This document shows positions 21,496 to 35,174 of a stretch of 64,000 bases of DNA, piece after piece. A program made the translations under genes and the position numbers. Numbering within the stretch: position 1 is the first letter of the stretch; the number at the start of each line of letters is the position of its first letter. Below the pieces are notes generated by a model. The model saw only the letters and a list, made by a program, of their open reading frames with translations, made no database searches and was not told the origin of the DNA. Source of the DNA: Dryomyza anilis (Eukaryota > Arthropoda > Insecta > Diptera > Dryomyzidae). The DNA is taken from the NCBI GenBank assembly GCA_951804985.1, contig OX638135.1, forward strand, positions 6,477,659-6,541,658, in the 5' to 3' direction.

Positions 21496-23835
21496 ATTGT
21501 TTTTGATTTTGTTTTTTGTTTTTCTTTTTCTTTAATTTTTAGTTTTTCCATTAGTTTGGATTTTTGTTTTATGTTATTTCTTTTGTTTTTGTATTTTTGC
21601 TTTTGTTTTATGCTTTTGCTTTTGTGTTTTTGCTTTTAATTTTTATTGTATTTGAGTTTTTTGTTTCATGTTCGTAGCTGGTGAAAGTGCCGAGTTCTAT
21701 CGTATGGAAAGTTTAGGTTGTATGGGAGGTGCCACGCCTCTTTGTCCAATCCCGCCCATATATAGCCTTTCATTCCTTCCAGACCATACCATATCTGTGA
21801 AAAAAATTTCAAGAAAATCGGATCAACGGAGAAGAGGAACAAACGTGATTGCTTTTGTTTTTGTATTTTTGCTTTTGTTTTGTACTTTTGCTTTTAATTT
21901 TTTTTTTGTATTTGAGTTTTTTGTTTCATGTTCGTAGCTGGTGAAAGTGCCGAGTTATATCGTATTAAAAGTTTAGGTTGTATGGGAGGTGCCACGCCCC
22001 TTTGTCCAATCCCGCCCATATATAACCTATCATTCCTTCCAGACCATACCGCATCTGTGGTAAAAATTTCAAGAAAATCGGATCAACCGTTTAGACGGAG
22101 AAGCGGAACAAACGTGATTGCTTTTGTTTTTGTATTTTTGCTTTTGCTTTTGTTTTGTTTTGTGCTTTTGCTTTTAAATTTTTTTTTTGTATTTGAGTTT
22201 TTTGTTTCATGTTCGTAGCTGGTGAAAGTGCCGAGTTATATCGTATTAAAAGTTGAGGTTGTATGGGTGGTACCCCTTTGTCCAATCCCGCTCATATATA
22301 GCCTATCATTCCTTCCAGACCATACTGCATCTGTGGTAAAAATTTCAAGAAAATCGGATCAACGGAGAAACGGAACAAACGTGATTGATTTTGTTTTTGT
22401 ATTTTTGCTTTTGTTTTGTACTTTTGCTTTTATTTTTTTTTTTTTTGTATTTGAGTTTTTTGTTTCATGTTCGTAGCTGGTGAAAGTGCCGAGTTATATC
22501 GTATTAAAAGTTTAGGTTGTATGGGAGGTGCCACGCCCCTTTGTCCAATCCCGCCCATATATAACCTATCATTCCTTCCAGACCATACCGCATCTGTGGT
22601 AAAAATTTCAAAAAAATCGGATCAGCAGTTTAGACGGAGAAGCAGAACAAACGTGATTGACTTTGTTTTTGTATTTTTGCTTTTGTGTTTGTTAAGTTTT
22701 GTGCTTTTGCTTTTAAATTTTTTTTTTGTATTTGAGTTTTTTGTTTCATGTTCGTAGCTGGTGAAAGTGCCAAGTTATATCGTATTAAAAGTTTAGGTTG
22801 TATGGGAGGTGCCACGCCCCTTTGTCCAATCCCGCCCATATATAGCCTATCATTCCTTCCAGACCATACCGCATCTGTGGTAAAAATTTCAAGAAAATCG
22901 GATCAGCCGTTTAGACGGAGAAGCGGAACAAACGTGATTGCTTTTGTTTTTGTATTTTTTGCTTTTGCTTTTGTTTTGTTTTGTGTATTAAAAGTTTAGG
23001 TTGTATGGGAGGTGCCACGCCCCTTTGTCCAATCCCGCCCATATATAGCCTATCATTCCTTCCAGACCATACCGCATCTGTGGTAAAAATTTCAAGAAAA
23101 TCGGATCGGCCGTTTAGACGGAGAAGCGGAACAAACGTGATTGCTTTTGTTTTTGTATTTTTGCTTTTGCTTTTGTTTAGTTTTGTGCTTTTGCTTTTAA
23201 TTTTTTTTTGTATTTGGGTTTTTTGTTTCATGTTCGTAGCTGGTGAAAGTGCCGAGTTATGTCGTATTAAAAGTTTAGGTTGTATGGGAGGTGCCACGCC
23301 CCTTTGTCCAATCCCGCCCATATATAGCCTATCATTCCTTCCAGACCATACCGCATCTGTGGTAAAAATTTCAAGAAAATCGGATCAGCCGTTTAGACGG
23401 AGAAGCGGAACAAACGTGATTGCTTTTGTTTTTGTATTTTTGCTTTTGCTTTTGTTTTGTTTTGTGCTTTTGCTTTTAATTTTTTTTTGTATTTGAGTTT
23501 TTTGTTTCATGTTCGTAGCTGGTGAAAGTGCCGAGTTATATCGTATTAAAAGTTTAGGTTGTATGGGAGGTGCCACGCCCCTTTGTCCAATCCCGCCCAT
23601 ATATAGCCTATCATTCATACCGCATCTGTGGTAAAAATTTCAAGAAAATCGGATCAGCAGTTTAGACGGAGAAGCGGAACAAACGTGATTGCTTTTGTTT
23701 TTGTATTTTTGCTTTTACTTTTGTTTAGTTTTGTGCTTTTGCTTTTAATTTTTTTTTTTGTATTTGAGTTTTTTGTTTCATGTTCGTAGCTGGTGAAAGT
23801 GCCGAGTTATATCGTATTAAAAGTTTAGGTTGTGA

Positions 23836-24200
23836 AAAAAGTTTTAGTGTGGTGAGTTTTAGTGTGGTGAATTTTATTGTGGTGAATTTTAGAGTGGTGA
23901 GTTTTAGAGTGGTGAGTTTTAGAGTGGTGAGTTTTGGTGCGGTGAATTAAGGTGTAGTGAATTTTATTGTGGTGAGTTTTAGTGTGGTGAGTTTTAGTGT
24001 GGTGAATTATATTGTGGTGAATTATATTGTGGTCAGTTTTAGTGTGGTTAGTTTTTGTATGGTTTATTTTAGTGTGATGAATTTTATTGTGGTGAGTTTT
24101 AGTGCGGTGAATTTGAGTGTAGTGAGTGAGATGTGTTTCATTGTGGTGAATTTAAGTGTGGTGAGCTTTAATGTGGTAAATTTGGTGTGGTGAGTTTGAA
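23836..24200 (+). repeat. 15-bp TTTTAGTGTGGTGAG minisatellite, copy 1
   Basis: About 24 imperfect units, entered from a satellite monomer at GTTTAGGTTGTGAAAAAAG. G-rich on the plus strand. The opposite orientation fills 58570-59800. Confidence 0.95.
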
Positions 24201-24360
24201 GATTTGCGGGTGGTTGTTAACCTGGTGTGAAATATCTTGATATCACTATAAAACTGTTTACATACACGTAATGTAAAATGTATCTTCTATGGGGAGTGCC
24301 ACGCCTAATGGTCCAATCACTCCCACATTCGGGTGAAACCGTTTAGAATGGTTAAAAATA
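24200..24360 (+). repeat. Unique 160-bp segment of repeat A
   Basis: GATTTGCGGGTGGTTGTTAA to GAATGGTTAAAAATATGAG, followed directly by satellite from GGTGCCACGCC. Copies at 26890-27051 and 29315-29474, and a related one at 20990-21168. It contains its own diverged 'GGAGTGCCACGCC...CCAATCACTCCC' version of the satellite core, so it may be an ancestral monomer. Confidence 0.85.
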
Positions 24361-25466
24361 TGAGAGGTGCCACGCCCCTTTGTCCAATCCCGCCCATATA
24401 TAGCCTATCATTCCTTCCAGACCATACCGCATCTGTGGTAAAAATTTCAAGAAAATCGGATCAGCCGTTTAGACGGAGAAGCGGAACAAACGTGATTGCT
24501 TTTGTTTTTGTATTTTTGCTTTTGCTTTTGTTTTGTTTTGTGCTTTTGCTTTTAAATTTTTTTTTTGTATTTGAGTTTTTTGTTTCATGTTCGTAGCTGG
24601 TGAAAGTGCCGAGTTATATCGTATTAAAAGTTTAGGTTGTATGGGAGGTGCCACTCCCCATTGTCCAATCCCGCCCATATGTAGCCTATCATTCCTTCCA
24701 GACCATACCGCATCTGTGGTAAAAATTTCAAGAAAATCGGATCAGCCGTTTAGACGGAGTAGCGGAACAAACGTGATTGCTTTTGTTTTTGTATTTTTGC
24801 TTTTGCTTTTGCTTTTGTTTTGTTTTGTGCTTTTGCTTTTAAATTTTTTTTTGTATTTGAGTTTTTTGTTTCATGTTCGTAGCTGGTGAAGGTGCTGAGT
24901 TATATCGTATTAAAAGTTTAGGTTGTATGGGTGGTAAAACGCCCCTTTGTCCAATCCCGCCCATATATAGCCTATCATTCCTTCCAGACTATACTGCATC
25001 TGTGGTAAAAATTTCAAGAAAATCGGATCAACGGAGAAGCGGAACAAACGTGATTGCTTTTGTTTTTGTATTGTTGCTTTTGTTTTGTACTTTTGCTTTT
25101 AACTTTTAATTTTTTTTTTGTATTTGAGTTTTTTGTTTCATGTTCGTAGCTGGTGAAAGTGCCGAGTTATATCGTATTAAAAGTTTAGGTTGTATGGGAG
25201 GTGCCACGCCCCTTTGTCCAATCCCGCCCATATATAGCCTATCATTCCTTCCAGACCATACCGCATCTATGGTAAAAATTTCAAGAAAATCGGATCAGCA
25301 GTTTAGACGGAGAAGCGGAACAAACGTGATTGCTTTTGTTTTTGTATTTTTGCTTTTGTTTAGTTTTGTGCTTTTGCTTTTAATTTTTTTTTTGTATTTG
25401 AGTTTTTTGTTTCATGTTCGTAGCTGGTGAAAGTGCCGAGTTATATCGTATTAAAAGTTTAGGTTG

Positions 25467-25535
25467 TGAAAAAAGTTTTAGTGTGGTGAGTTTTAGTGTG
25501 GTGAATTTTATTGTGGTGAATTTTAGAGTGGTGAG
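25467..25535 (+). repeat. Truncated 15-bp minisatellite
   Basis: About 70 bp of the TTTTAGTGTGGTGAG repeat, cut off at GAGTT|CGGATCAACGG where it re-enters a monomer late in the unit. Identical copies at 28146-28214 and 30576-30644 mark the three units of repeat A. Confidence 0.9.
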
Positions 25536-26526
25536 TTCGGATCAACGGAGAAGCGGAACAAACGTGATTGCTTTTGTTTTTGTATTTTTGCTTTTGTTTT
25601 GTACTTTTGCTTTTTGCTTTTAATTTTTTTTTTGTATTTGAGTTTTTTGTTTCATGTTCGTAGCTGGTGAAGGTGCTGAGTTATATCGTATTAAAAGTTT
25701 AGGTTGTATGGGTGGTAAAACGCCCCTTTGTCCAATCCCGCCCATATATAGCCTATCATTCCTTCCAGACTATACTGCATCTGTGGTAAAAATTTCAAGA
25801 AAATCGGATCAACGGAGAAGCGGAACAAACGTGATTGCTTTTGTTTTTGTATTGTTGCTTTTGTTTTGTACTTTTGCTTTTAACTTTTAATTTTTTTTTT
25901 GTATTTGAGTTTTTTGTTTCATGTTCGTAGCTGGTGAAAGTGCCGAGTTATATCGTATTAAAAGTTTAGGTTGTATGGGAGGTGCCACGCCCCTTTGTCC
26001 AATCCCGCCCATATATAGCCTATCATTCCTTCCAGACCATACCGCATCTGTGGTAAAAATTTCAAGAAAATCGGATCAGCAGTTTAGACGGAGAAGCGGA
26101 ACAAACGTGATTGTTTTTGTTTTTGTATTTTTGCTTTTGCTTTTGTTTTGTTTTGTGCTTTTGCTTTTAATTTTTTTTTGTATTTGAGTTTTTTGTTTCA
26201 TGTTCGTAGCTGGTGAAAGTGCCGAGTTATATCGTATTAAAAGTTTAGGTTGTATGGGAGGTGCCACGCCCCTTTGTCCAATCCCGCCCATATATAGCCT
26301 ATCATTCATACCGCATCTGTGGTAAAAATTTCAAGAAAATCGGATCAGCAGTTTAGACGGAGAAGCGGAACAAACGTGATTGCTTTTGTTTTTGTATTTT
26401 TGCTTTTACTTTTGTTTAGTTTTGTGCTTTTGCTTTTAATTTTTTTTTTTGTATTTGAGTTTTTTGTTTCATGTTCGTAGCTGGTGAAAGTGCCGAGTTA
26501 TATCGTATTAAAAGTTTAGGTTGTGA

Positions 26527-26892
26527 AAAAAGTTTTAGTGTGGTGAGTTTTAGTGTGGTGAATTTTATTGTGGTGAATTTTAGAGTGGTGAGTTTTAGAG
26601 TGGTGAGTTTTAGAGTGGTGAGTTTTGGTGCGGTGAATTAAGGTGTAGTGAATTTTATTGTGGTGAGTTTTAGTGTGGTGAGTTTTAGTGTGGTGAATTA
26701 TATTGTGGTGAATTATATTGTGGTCAGTTTTAGTGTGGTTAGTTTTTGTATGGTTTATTTTAGTGTGATGAATTTTATTGTGGTGAGTTTTAGTGCGGTG
26801 AATTTGAGTGTAGTGAGTGAGATGTGTTTCATTGTGGTGAATTTAAGTGTGGTGAGCTTTAATGTGGTAAATTTGGTGTGGTGAGTTTGAAG
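26527..26892 (+). repeat. 15-bp minisatellite, copy 2
   Basis: Second copy, essentially identical to 23836-24200. Confidence 0.95.
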
Positions 26893-28947
26893 ATTTGCGG
26901 GTGGTTGTTAACCTGGTGTGAAATATCTTGATATCACTATAAAACTGTTTACATACACGTAATGTAAAATGTATCTTCTATGGGGAGTGCCACGCCTAAT
27001 GGTCCAATCACTCCCACATTCGGGTGAAACCGTTTAGAATGGTTAAAAATATGAGAGGTGCCACGCCCCTTTGTCCAATCCCGCCCATATATAGCCTATC
27101 ATTCCTTCCAGACCATACCGCATCTGTGGTAAAAATTTCAAGAAAATCGGATCAGCCGTTTAGACGGAGAAGCGGAACAAACGTGATTGCTTTTGTATTT
27201 TTGCTTTTGCTTTTGTTTTGTTTTGTGCTTTTGCTTTTAAATTTTTTTTTTGTATTTGAGTTTTTTGTTTCATGTTCGTAGCTGGTGAAAGTGCCGAGTT
27301 ATATCGTATTAAAAGTTTAGGTTGTATGGGAGGTGCCACTCCCCATTGTCCAATCCCGCCCATATGTAGCCTATCATTCCTTCCAGACCATACCGCATCT
27401 GTGGTAAAAATTTCAAGAAAATCGGATCAGCCGTTTAGACGGAGTAGCGGAACAAACGTGATTGCTTTTGTTTTTGTATTTTTGCTTTTGCTTTTGTTTT
27501 GTTTTGTGCTTTTGCTTTTAAATTTTTTTTTGTATTTGAGTTTTTTGTTTCATGTTCGTAGCTGGTGAAGGTGCTGAGTTATATCGTATTAAAAGTTTAG
27601 GTTGTATGGGTGGTAAAACGCCCCTTTGTCCAATCCCGCCCATATATAGCCTATCATTCCTTCCAGACTATACTGCATCTGTGGTAAAAATTTCAAGAAA
27701 ATCGGATCAACGGAGAAGCGGAACAAACGTGATTGCTTTTGTTTTTGTATTGTTGCTTTTGTTTTGTACTTTTGCTTTTAACTTTTAATTTTTTTTTTGT
27801 ATTTGAGTTTTTTGTTTCATGTTCGTAGCTGGTGAAAGTGCCGAGTTATATCGTATTAAAAGTTTAGGTTGTATGGGAGGTGCCACGCCCCTTTGTCCAA
27901 TCCCGCCCATATATAGCCTATCATTCCTTCCAGACCATACCGCATCTATGGTAAAAATTTCAAGAAAATCGGATCAGCAGTTTAGACGGAGAAGCGGAAC
28001 AAACGTGATTGCTTTTGTTTTTGTATTTTTGCTTTTGTTTAGTTTTGTGCTTTTGCTTTTAATTTTTTTTTTGTATTTGAGTTTTTTGTTTCATGTTCGT
28101 AGCTGGTGAAAGTGCCGAGTTATATCGTATTAAAAGTTTAGGTTGTGAAAAAAGTTTTAGTGTGGTGAGTTTTAGTGTGGTGAATTTTATTGTGGTGAAT
28201 TTTAGAGTGGTGAGTTCGGATCAACGGAGAAGCGGAACAAACGTGATTGCTTTTGTTTTTGTATTTTTGCTTTTGTTTTGTACTTTTGCTTTTTGCTTTT
28301 AATTTTTTTTTTGTATTTGAGTTTTTTGTTTCATGTTCGTAGCTGGTGAAAGTGCCGAGTTATATCGTATTAAAAGTTTAGGTTGTATGGGAGGTGCCAC
28401 GCCCCTTTGTCCAATCCCGCCCATATATAGCCTATCATTCCTTCCAGACCATACCGCATCTGTGGTAAAAATTTCAAGAAAATCGGATCAGCAGTTTAGA
28501 CGGAGAAGCGGAACAAACGTGATTGCTTTTGTTTTTGTATTTTTGCTTTTGCTTTTGTTTTGTTTTGTGCTTTTGCTTTTAATTTTTTTTTTGTATTTGA
28601 GTTTTTTGTTTCATGTTCGTAGCTGGTGAAAGTGCCGAGTTATATCGTATTAAAAGTTTAGGTTGTATGGGAGGTGCCACGCCCCTTTGTCCAATCCCGC
28701 CCATATATAGCCTATCATTCCTTCCAGACCATACCGCATCTGTGGTAAAAATTTCAAGAAAATCGGATCAGCAGTTTAGACGGAGAAGCGGAACAAACGT
28801 GATTGCTTTTGTTTTTGTATTTTTGCTTTTACTTTTGTTTAGTTTTGTGCTTTTGCTTTTAATTTTTTTTTTTGTATTTGAGTTTTTTGTTTCATGTTCG
28901 TAGCTGGTGAAAGTGCCGAGTTATATCGTATTAAAAGTTTAGGTTGT

Positions 28948-29315
28948 GAAAAAAGTTTTAGTGTGGTGAGTTTTAGTGTGGTGAATTTTATTGTGGTGAA
29001 TTTTAGAGTGGTGAGTTTTAGAGTGGTGAGTTTTAGAGTGGTGAGTTTTGGTGCGGTGAATTAAGGTGTAGTGAATTTTATTGTGGTGAGTTTTAGTGTG
29101 GTGAGTTTTAGTGTGGTGAATTATATTGTGGTGAATTATATTGTGGTCAGTTTTAGTGTGGTTAGTTTTTGTATGGTTTATTTTAGTGTGATGAATTTTA
29201 TTGTGGTGAGTTTTAGTGCGGTGAATTTGAGTGTAGTGAGTGAGATGTGTTTCATTGTGGTGAATTTAAGTGTGGTGAGCTTTAATGTGGTAAATTTGGT
29301 GTGGTGAGTTTGAAG
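28948..29315 (+). repeat. 15-bp minisatellite, copy 3
   Basis: Third copy, essentially identical to 23836-24200. Confidence 0.95.
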
Positions 29316-31322
29316 ATTTGCGGGTGGTTGTTAACCTGGTGTGAAATATCTTGATATCACTATAAAACTGTTTACATACACGTAATGTAAAATGTATCTT
29401 CTATGGGGAGTGCCACGCCTAATGGTCCAATCACTCCCACATTCGGGTGAAACCGTTTAGAATGGTTAAAAATATGAGAGGTGCCACGCCCCTTTGTCCA
29501 ATCCCGCCCATATATAGCCTATCATTCCTTCCAGACCATACCGCATCTGTGGTAAAAATTTCAAGAAAATCGGATCAGCCGTTTAGACGGAGAAGCGGAA
29601 CAAACGTGATTGCTTTTGTTTTTGTATTTTTGCTTTTGCTTTTGTTTTGTTTTGTGCTTTTGCTTTTACATTTTTTTTTTGTATTTGAGTTTTTTGTTTC
29701 ATGTTCGTAGCTGGTGAAAGTGCCGAGTTATATCGTATTAAAAGTTTAGGTTGTATGGGAGGTGCCACTCCCCATTGTCCAATCCCGCCCATATGTAGCC
29801 TATCATTCCTTCCAGACCATACCGCATCTGTGGTAAAAATTTCAAGAAAATCGGATCAGCCGTTTAGACGGAGTAGCGGAACAAACGTGATTGCTTTTGT
29901 TTTTGTATTTTTGCTTTTGCTTTTGTTTTGTTTTGTGCTTTTGCTTTTAAATTTTTTTTTGTATTTGAGTTTTTTGTTTCATGTTCGTAGCTGGTGAAGG
30001 TGCTGAGTTATATCGTATTAAAAGTTTAGGTTGTATGGGTGGTAAAACGCCCCTTTGTCCAATCCCGCCCATATATAGCCTATCATTCCTTCCAGACTAT
30101 ACTGCATCTGTGGTAAAAATTTCAAGAAAATCGGATCAACGGAGAAGCGGAACAAACGTGATTGCTTTTGTTTTTGTATTGTTGCTTTTGTTTTGTACTT
30201 TTGCTTTTAACTTTTAATTTTTTTTTTGTATTTGAGTTTTTTGTTTCATGTTCGTAGCTGGTGAAAGTGCCGAGTTATATCGTATTAAAAGTTTAGGTTG
30301 TATGGGAGGTGCCACGCCCCTTTGTCCAATCCCGCCCATATATAGCCTATCATTCCTTCCAGACCATACCGCATCTATGGTAAAAATTTCAAGAAAATCG
30401 GATCAGCAGTTTAGACGGAGAAGCGGAACAAACGTGATTGCTTTTGTTTTTGTATTTTTGCTTTTGTTTAGTTTTGTGCTTTTGCTTTTAATTTTTTTTT
30501 TGTATTTGAGTTTTTTGTTTCATGTTCGTAGCTGGTGAAAGTGCCGAGTTATATCGTATTAAAAGTTTAGGTTGTGAAAAAAGTTTTAGTGTGGTGAGTT
30601 TTAGTGTGGTGAATTTTATTGTGGTGAATTTTAGAGTGGTGAGTTCGGATCAACGGAGAAGCGGAACAAACGTGATTGCTTTTGTTTTTGTATTTTTGCT
30701 TTTGTTTTGTACTTTTGCTTTTTGCTTTTAATTTTTTTTTTGTATTTGAGTTTTTTGTTTCATGTTCGTAGCTGGTGAAAGTGCCGAGTTATATCGTATT
30801 AAAAGTTTAGGTTGTATGGGAGGTGCCACGCCCCTTTGTCCAATCCCGCCCATATATAGCCTATCATTCCTTCCAGACCATACCGCATCTGTGGTAAAAA
30901 TTTCAAGAAAATCGGATCAGCAGTTTAGACGGAGAAGCGGAACAAACGTGATTGCTTTTGTTTTTGTATTTTTGCTTTTGCTTTTGTTTAGTTTTGTGCT
31001 TTTGCTTTTAATTTTTTTTTTTGTATTTGAGTTTTTTGTTTCATGTTCGTAGCTGGTGAAAGTGCCGAGTTATATCGTATTAAAAGTTTAGGTTGTATGG
31101 GAGGTGCCACGCCCCTTTGTTCAATCCCGCCCATATATAGCCTATCATTCCTTCCAGACCATACCGCAACTGTGGTAAAAATTTCAAGAAAATCGGATCA
31201 GCCGTTTAGACGGAGAAGCGGAACAAACGTGATTGCTTTTGTTTTTGTATTTTTGCTTTTGCTTTTGTTTAGTTTTGTGCTTTTGCTTTTAATTTTTTTT
31301 TTGTATTTGAGTTTTTTGTTTC

Positions 31323-34300
31323 ATGTTCGTAGCTGGTGAAAGTGCCGAGTTATATCGTATTAAAAGTTTAGGTTGTATGGGAGGTGCCACGCCCCTTTGT
31401 CCAATCCCGCACATATATAGCCTATCATTCCTTCCAGACCATACCGCATCTGTGGTAAAAATTTCAAGAAAATCGGATCAGCAGTTTAGACGGAGAAGCG
31501 GAACAAACGTGATTGCTTTTGTTTTTGTATTTTTGCTTTTGTTTTGTTTTGTGCTTATGCTCTTACATTTTTTTTTTGTATTTGAGTTTTTTGTTTCATG
31601 TTCGTAGCTGGTGAAAGTGCCGAATTATATCGTATTAAAAGTATAGGTTGTATGGGAGGTGCCACGCCCCTTTGTCCAATCCCGCCCATATATAGCCTAT
31701 CATTCCTTCCAGACCATACCGCATCTGTGGTAAAAATTTCAAGAAAATCGAATCAGCCGTTTAGACGGAGAAGCGGAAAAAACGTGATTGCTTTTGTTTT
31801 TGTATTTTTGCTTTTGTTTAGTTTTGTGCTTTTGCTTTTAATTTTTTTTTTGTATTTGAGTTTTTTGTTTCATGTTCGTAGCTGGTGAAAGTGCCGAGTT
31901 ATATCGTATTAAAAGTTTAGGTTGTATGGGAGGTGCCACGCCCCTTTGTCCAATCCCGACCATATATAGCCCATCATTCCTTCCAGACCATACCGCATCT
32001 GTGGTAAAAATTTCAAGAAAATCGGATCAGCCGTTTAGAAGGAGAAGCGGAAGAAACGTGATTGCTTTTGTTTTTGTATTTTTGCTTTTGTTTTGTACTT
32101 TTGCTTTTTGATTTTAATTTTTTTTTTTGTATTTGAGTTTTTTGTTTCATGTTCGTAGCTGGTGAAAGTGCCGAGTTATATCGTATTAAAAGTTTAGGTT
32201 GTATGGGAGGTGCCACGCCCCTTTGTCCAATCCCGCCCATATATAGCCTATCATTCCTTCCAGACCATACCGCATCTGTGGTAAAAATTTCAAGAAAATC
32301 GGATCAGCCGTTTAGACGGAGAAGCGGAACAAACGTGATTGCTTTTGTTTTTGTATTTTTGCTTTTGCTTTTGTTTTGTTTTGTGCTTTTGCTTTTAAAT
32401 TTTTTTTTGTATTTGAGTTTTTTGTTTTATGTTCTTAGCTGGTGAAAGTGCCGAGTTATATCGTATTAAAAGTTTAGGTTGTATGGGAGGTGCCACGCCC
32501 CTTTGTCCAATCCCGCCCACATATAGCCTATCATTCCTTCCAGACCATACCGCATCTGTGGTAAAAATTTCAAGAAAATCGGATCAGCCGTTTAGACGGA
32601 GAAGCGGAACAAACGTGATTGCTTTTGTTTTTGTATTTTTGCTTTTGTTTTGTTTTGTGCTTTTGCTTTTAATTTTTTTTTAATATTTGAGTTTTTTGTT
32701 TCATGTTCGTAGCTGGTGAAAGTGCCGAGTTATATCGTATTAAAAGTTTAGGTTGTATGGGAGGTGCCACGCCCCTTTGTCCAATCCCGCTCATATATAG
32801 CCTATCATTCCTTCCAGACCATACCGCATCTGTGGTAAAAATTTCAAGAAAATCGGATCAGCCGTTTAGACGGAGAAGCGGAACAAACGTGATTGCTTTT
32901 GTTTTTGTATTTTTGCTTTTTTTTTGTACTTTTGCTTTTTGCTTTTAATTTTTTTTTTGTATTTGAGTTTTTTGTTTCATGTTCGTAGCTGGTGAAAGTG
33001 CCGAGTTATATCGTATTAAAAGTTTAGGTTGTATGGGAGGTGCCACGCCCCTATGTCGAATCCCGACCATATATAGCCTATCATTCCTTCCAGACCATAC
33101 CGCATCTGTGGTAAAAATTTCAAGAAAATCGGATCAGCCGTTTAGAAGGAGAAGCGGAACAAACGTGATTGCTTTTATTTTGTATTTTTGCTTTTGCTTT
33201 TGTTTTGTGCTTTTGCTTTTAATTTTTTTTTTGTATTTGAGTTTTTTGTTTCATGTTCGTAGCTGGTGAAAGTGCCGAGTTATATCGTATTAAAAGTTTA
33301 GGTTGTATGGGAGGTGCCACGCCCCTATGTCGAATCCCGACCATATATAGCCTATCATTCCTTCCAGACCATACCGCATCTGTGGTAAAAATTTCAAGAA
33401 AATCGGATCAGCCGTTTAGAAGGAGAAGCGGAACAAACGTGATTGCTTTTGTTTTTGTATTTTTGCTTTTGTTTTGTACTTTTGCTTTTTGCTTTTAATT
33501 TTTTTTTTGTATTTGAGTTTTTTGTTTCATGTTCGTAGCTGGTGAAAGTGCCGAGTTATATCGTATTAAAAGTTTAGGTTGTATGGGAGGTGCCACGCCC
33601 CTTTGTCCAATCCCGCCCATATATAGCCTATCATTCCTTCCAGACCATACCGCATCTGTGGTAAAAATTTCAAGAAAATCGGATCAGCCGTTTAGACGGA
33701 GAAGCGGAACAAACGTGATTGCTTTTGTTTTTGTATTTTTGCTTTTTTTTTGTACTTTTGCTTTTTGCTTTTAATTTTTTTTTTGTATTTGAGTTTTTTG
33801 TTTCATGTTCGTAGCTGGTGAAAGTGCCGAGTTATATCGTATTAAAAGTTTAGGTTGTATGGGAGGTGCCACGCCCCTTTGTCCAATCCCGCACATATAT
33901 AGCCTATCATTCCTTCCAGACCATACCGCATCTGTGGTAAAAATTTCAAGAAAATCGGATCAGCCGTTTAGACGGAGAAGCGGAACAAACGTGATTGCTT
34001 TTGTATTTTTGCTTTTGTTTTGTTTTGTGCTTATGCTTTTACATTTTTTTTTTGTATTTGAGTTTTTTGTTTCATGTTCGTAGCTGGTGAAAGTGCCGAA
34101 TTATATCGTATTAAAAGTATAGGTTGTATGAGAGGTGCCACGCCCCTTTGTCCAATCCCGCCCATATATAGCCTATCATTCCTTCCAGACCATACTGCAT
34201 CTGTGGTAAAAATTTCAAGAAAATCGAATCAGCCGTTTAGACGGAGAAGCGGAAAAAACGTGATTGCTTTTGTTTTTGTATTTTTGCTTTTGTTTAGTTT

Positions 34301-34623
34301 TGTGCTTTTGCTTTTAATTTTTTTTTTGTATTTGAGTTTTTTGTTTCATGTTCGTAGCTGGTGAAAGTGCCGAGTTATATCGTATTAAAAGTTTAGGTTG
34401 TATGGGAGGTGCCACGCCCCTTTGTCCAATCCCGACAATATATAGCCCATCATTCCTTCCAGACCATACCGCATCTGTGGTAAAAATTTCAAGAAAATCG
34501 GATCAGCCGTTTAGAAGGAGAAGCGGAAGAAACGTGATTGCTTTTGTTTTTGTATTTTTGCTTTTGTTTTGTACTTTTGCTTTTTGATTTTAATTTTTTT
34601 TTTGTATTTGAGTTTTTTGTTTC
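31323..34623 (+). repeat. Higher-order repeat B (2.48-kb spacing)
   Basis: A run of three distinctive monomers at 31323-32148 recurs at 33805-34623. Markers: CCGCACATATATAG, AAAAGTATAGG with AAATCGAATCAGCC, and CCCGACCATATATAGCCCAT with AGAAGGAGAAG. The last two monomers appear a third time at 38462-39011. Confidence 0.85.
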
Positions 34624-35174
34624 ATGTTCGTAGCTGGTGAAAGTGCCGAGTTATATCGTATTAAAAGTTTAGGTTGTATGGGAGGTGCCACGCCCCTTTG
34701 TCCACTCTCGCCCATATATAGCCTATCATTCCTTTCATACCATACCGCATCTGTGGTAAAAATTTCAAGAAAATCGGATCAGCCGTTTAGACGGAGAAGC
34801 AGAACAAACGAGATTGCTTTTGTTTTTGTATTTTTGCTTTTGTTTTGTGCTTTTGCTTTTAAATTTTTTTTTGTATTTGAGTTTTTTGTTTCATGTTCGT
34901 AGCTGGTGAAAGTGCCAAGTTATATCGTATTAAAAGTTTAGGTTGTATGGGAGGTGCCACGCCCCTTTGTCCAATCCCGCCCATATATAACCTATCATTC
35001 CTTCCAGACCATACCGCATCTGTGGTAAAAATTTCAAGAAAATCGGATCGGCCGTTTAGACGGAGAAGCGGAACAAACGTGATTGCTTTTGTTTTTGTAT
35101 TTTTGCTTTTGCTTTTGTTTTGTTTTGTGCTTTTGCTTTTAATTTTTTTTTTTTGTATTTGAGTTTTTTGTTTC

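Larger units (their letters stand above)
23230..30780 (+). repeat. Higher-order repeat A, three units of 2.4-2.7 kb
   Basis: A block of satellite monomers plus a 15-bp minisatellite plus a unique 160-bp segment is repeated three times. The same landmarks stand at 23957, 26648 and 29071 (spacing 2691 and 2423 bp) and at 24333, 27024 and 29447. The minisatellite translations are identical in the three copies, so the amplification is recent; the 270-bp difference in spacing is one monomer. Confidence 0.93.

Noticed and set aside
20205..21551. Lys/Asn/Phe-rich frames on both strands
   Set aside because: Low-complexity translation of the A-rich 116-bp tandem repeat.
23957..24193. Val-Ser-Phe repeat frame (also 26648 and 29071)
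   Set aside because: Translation of the 15-bp minisatellite; its three identical copies reflect higher-order duplication.
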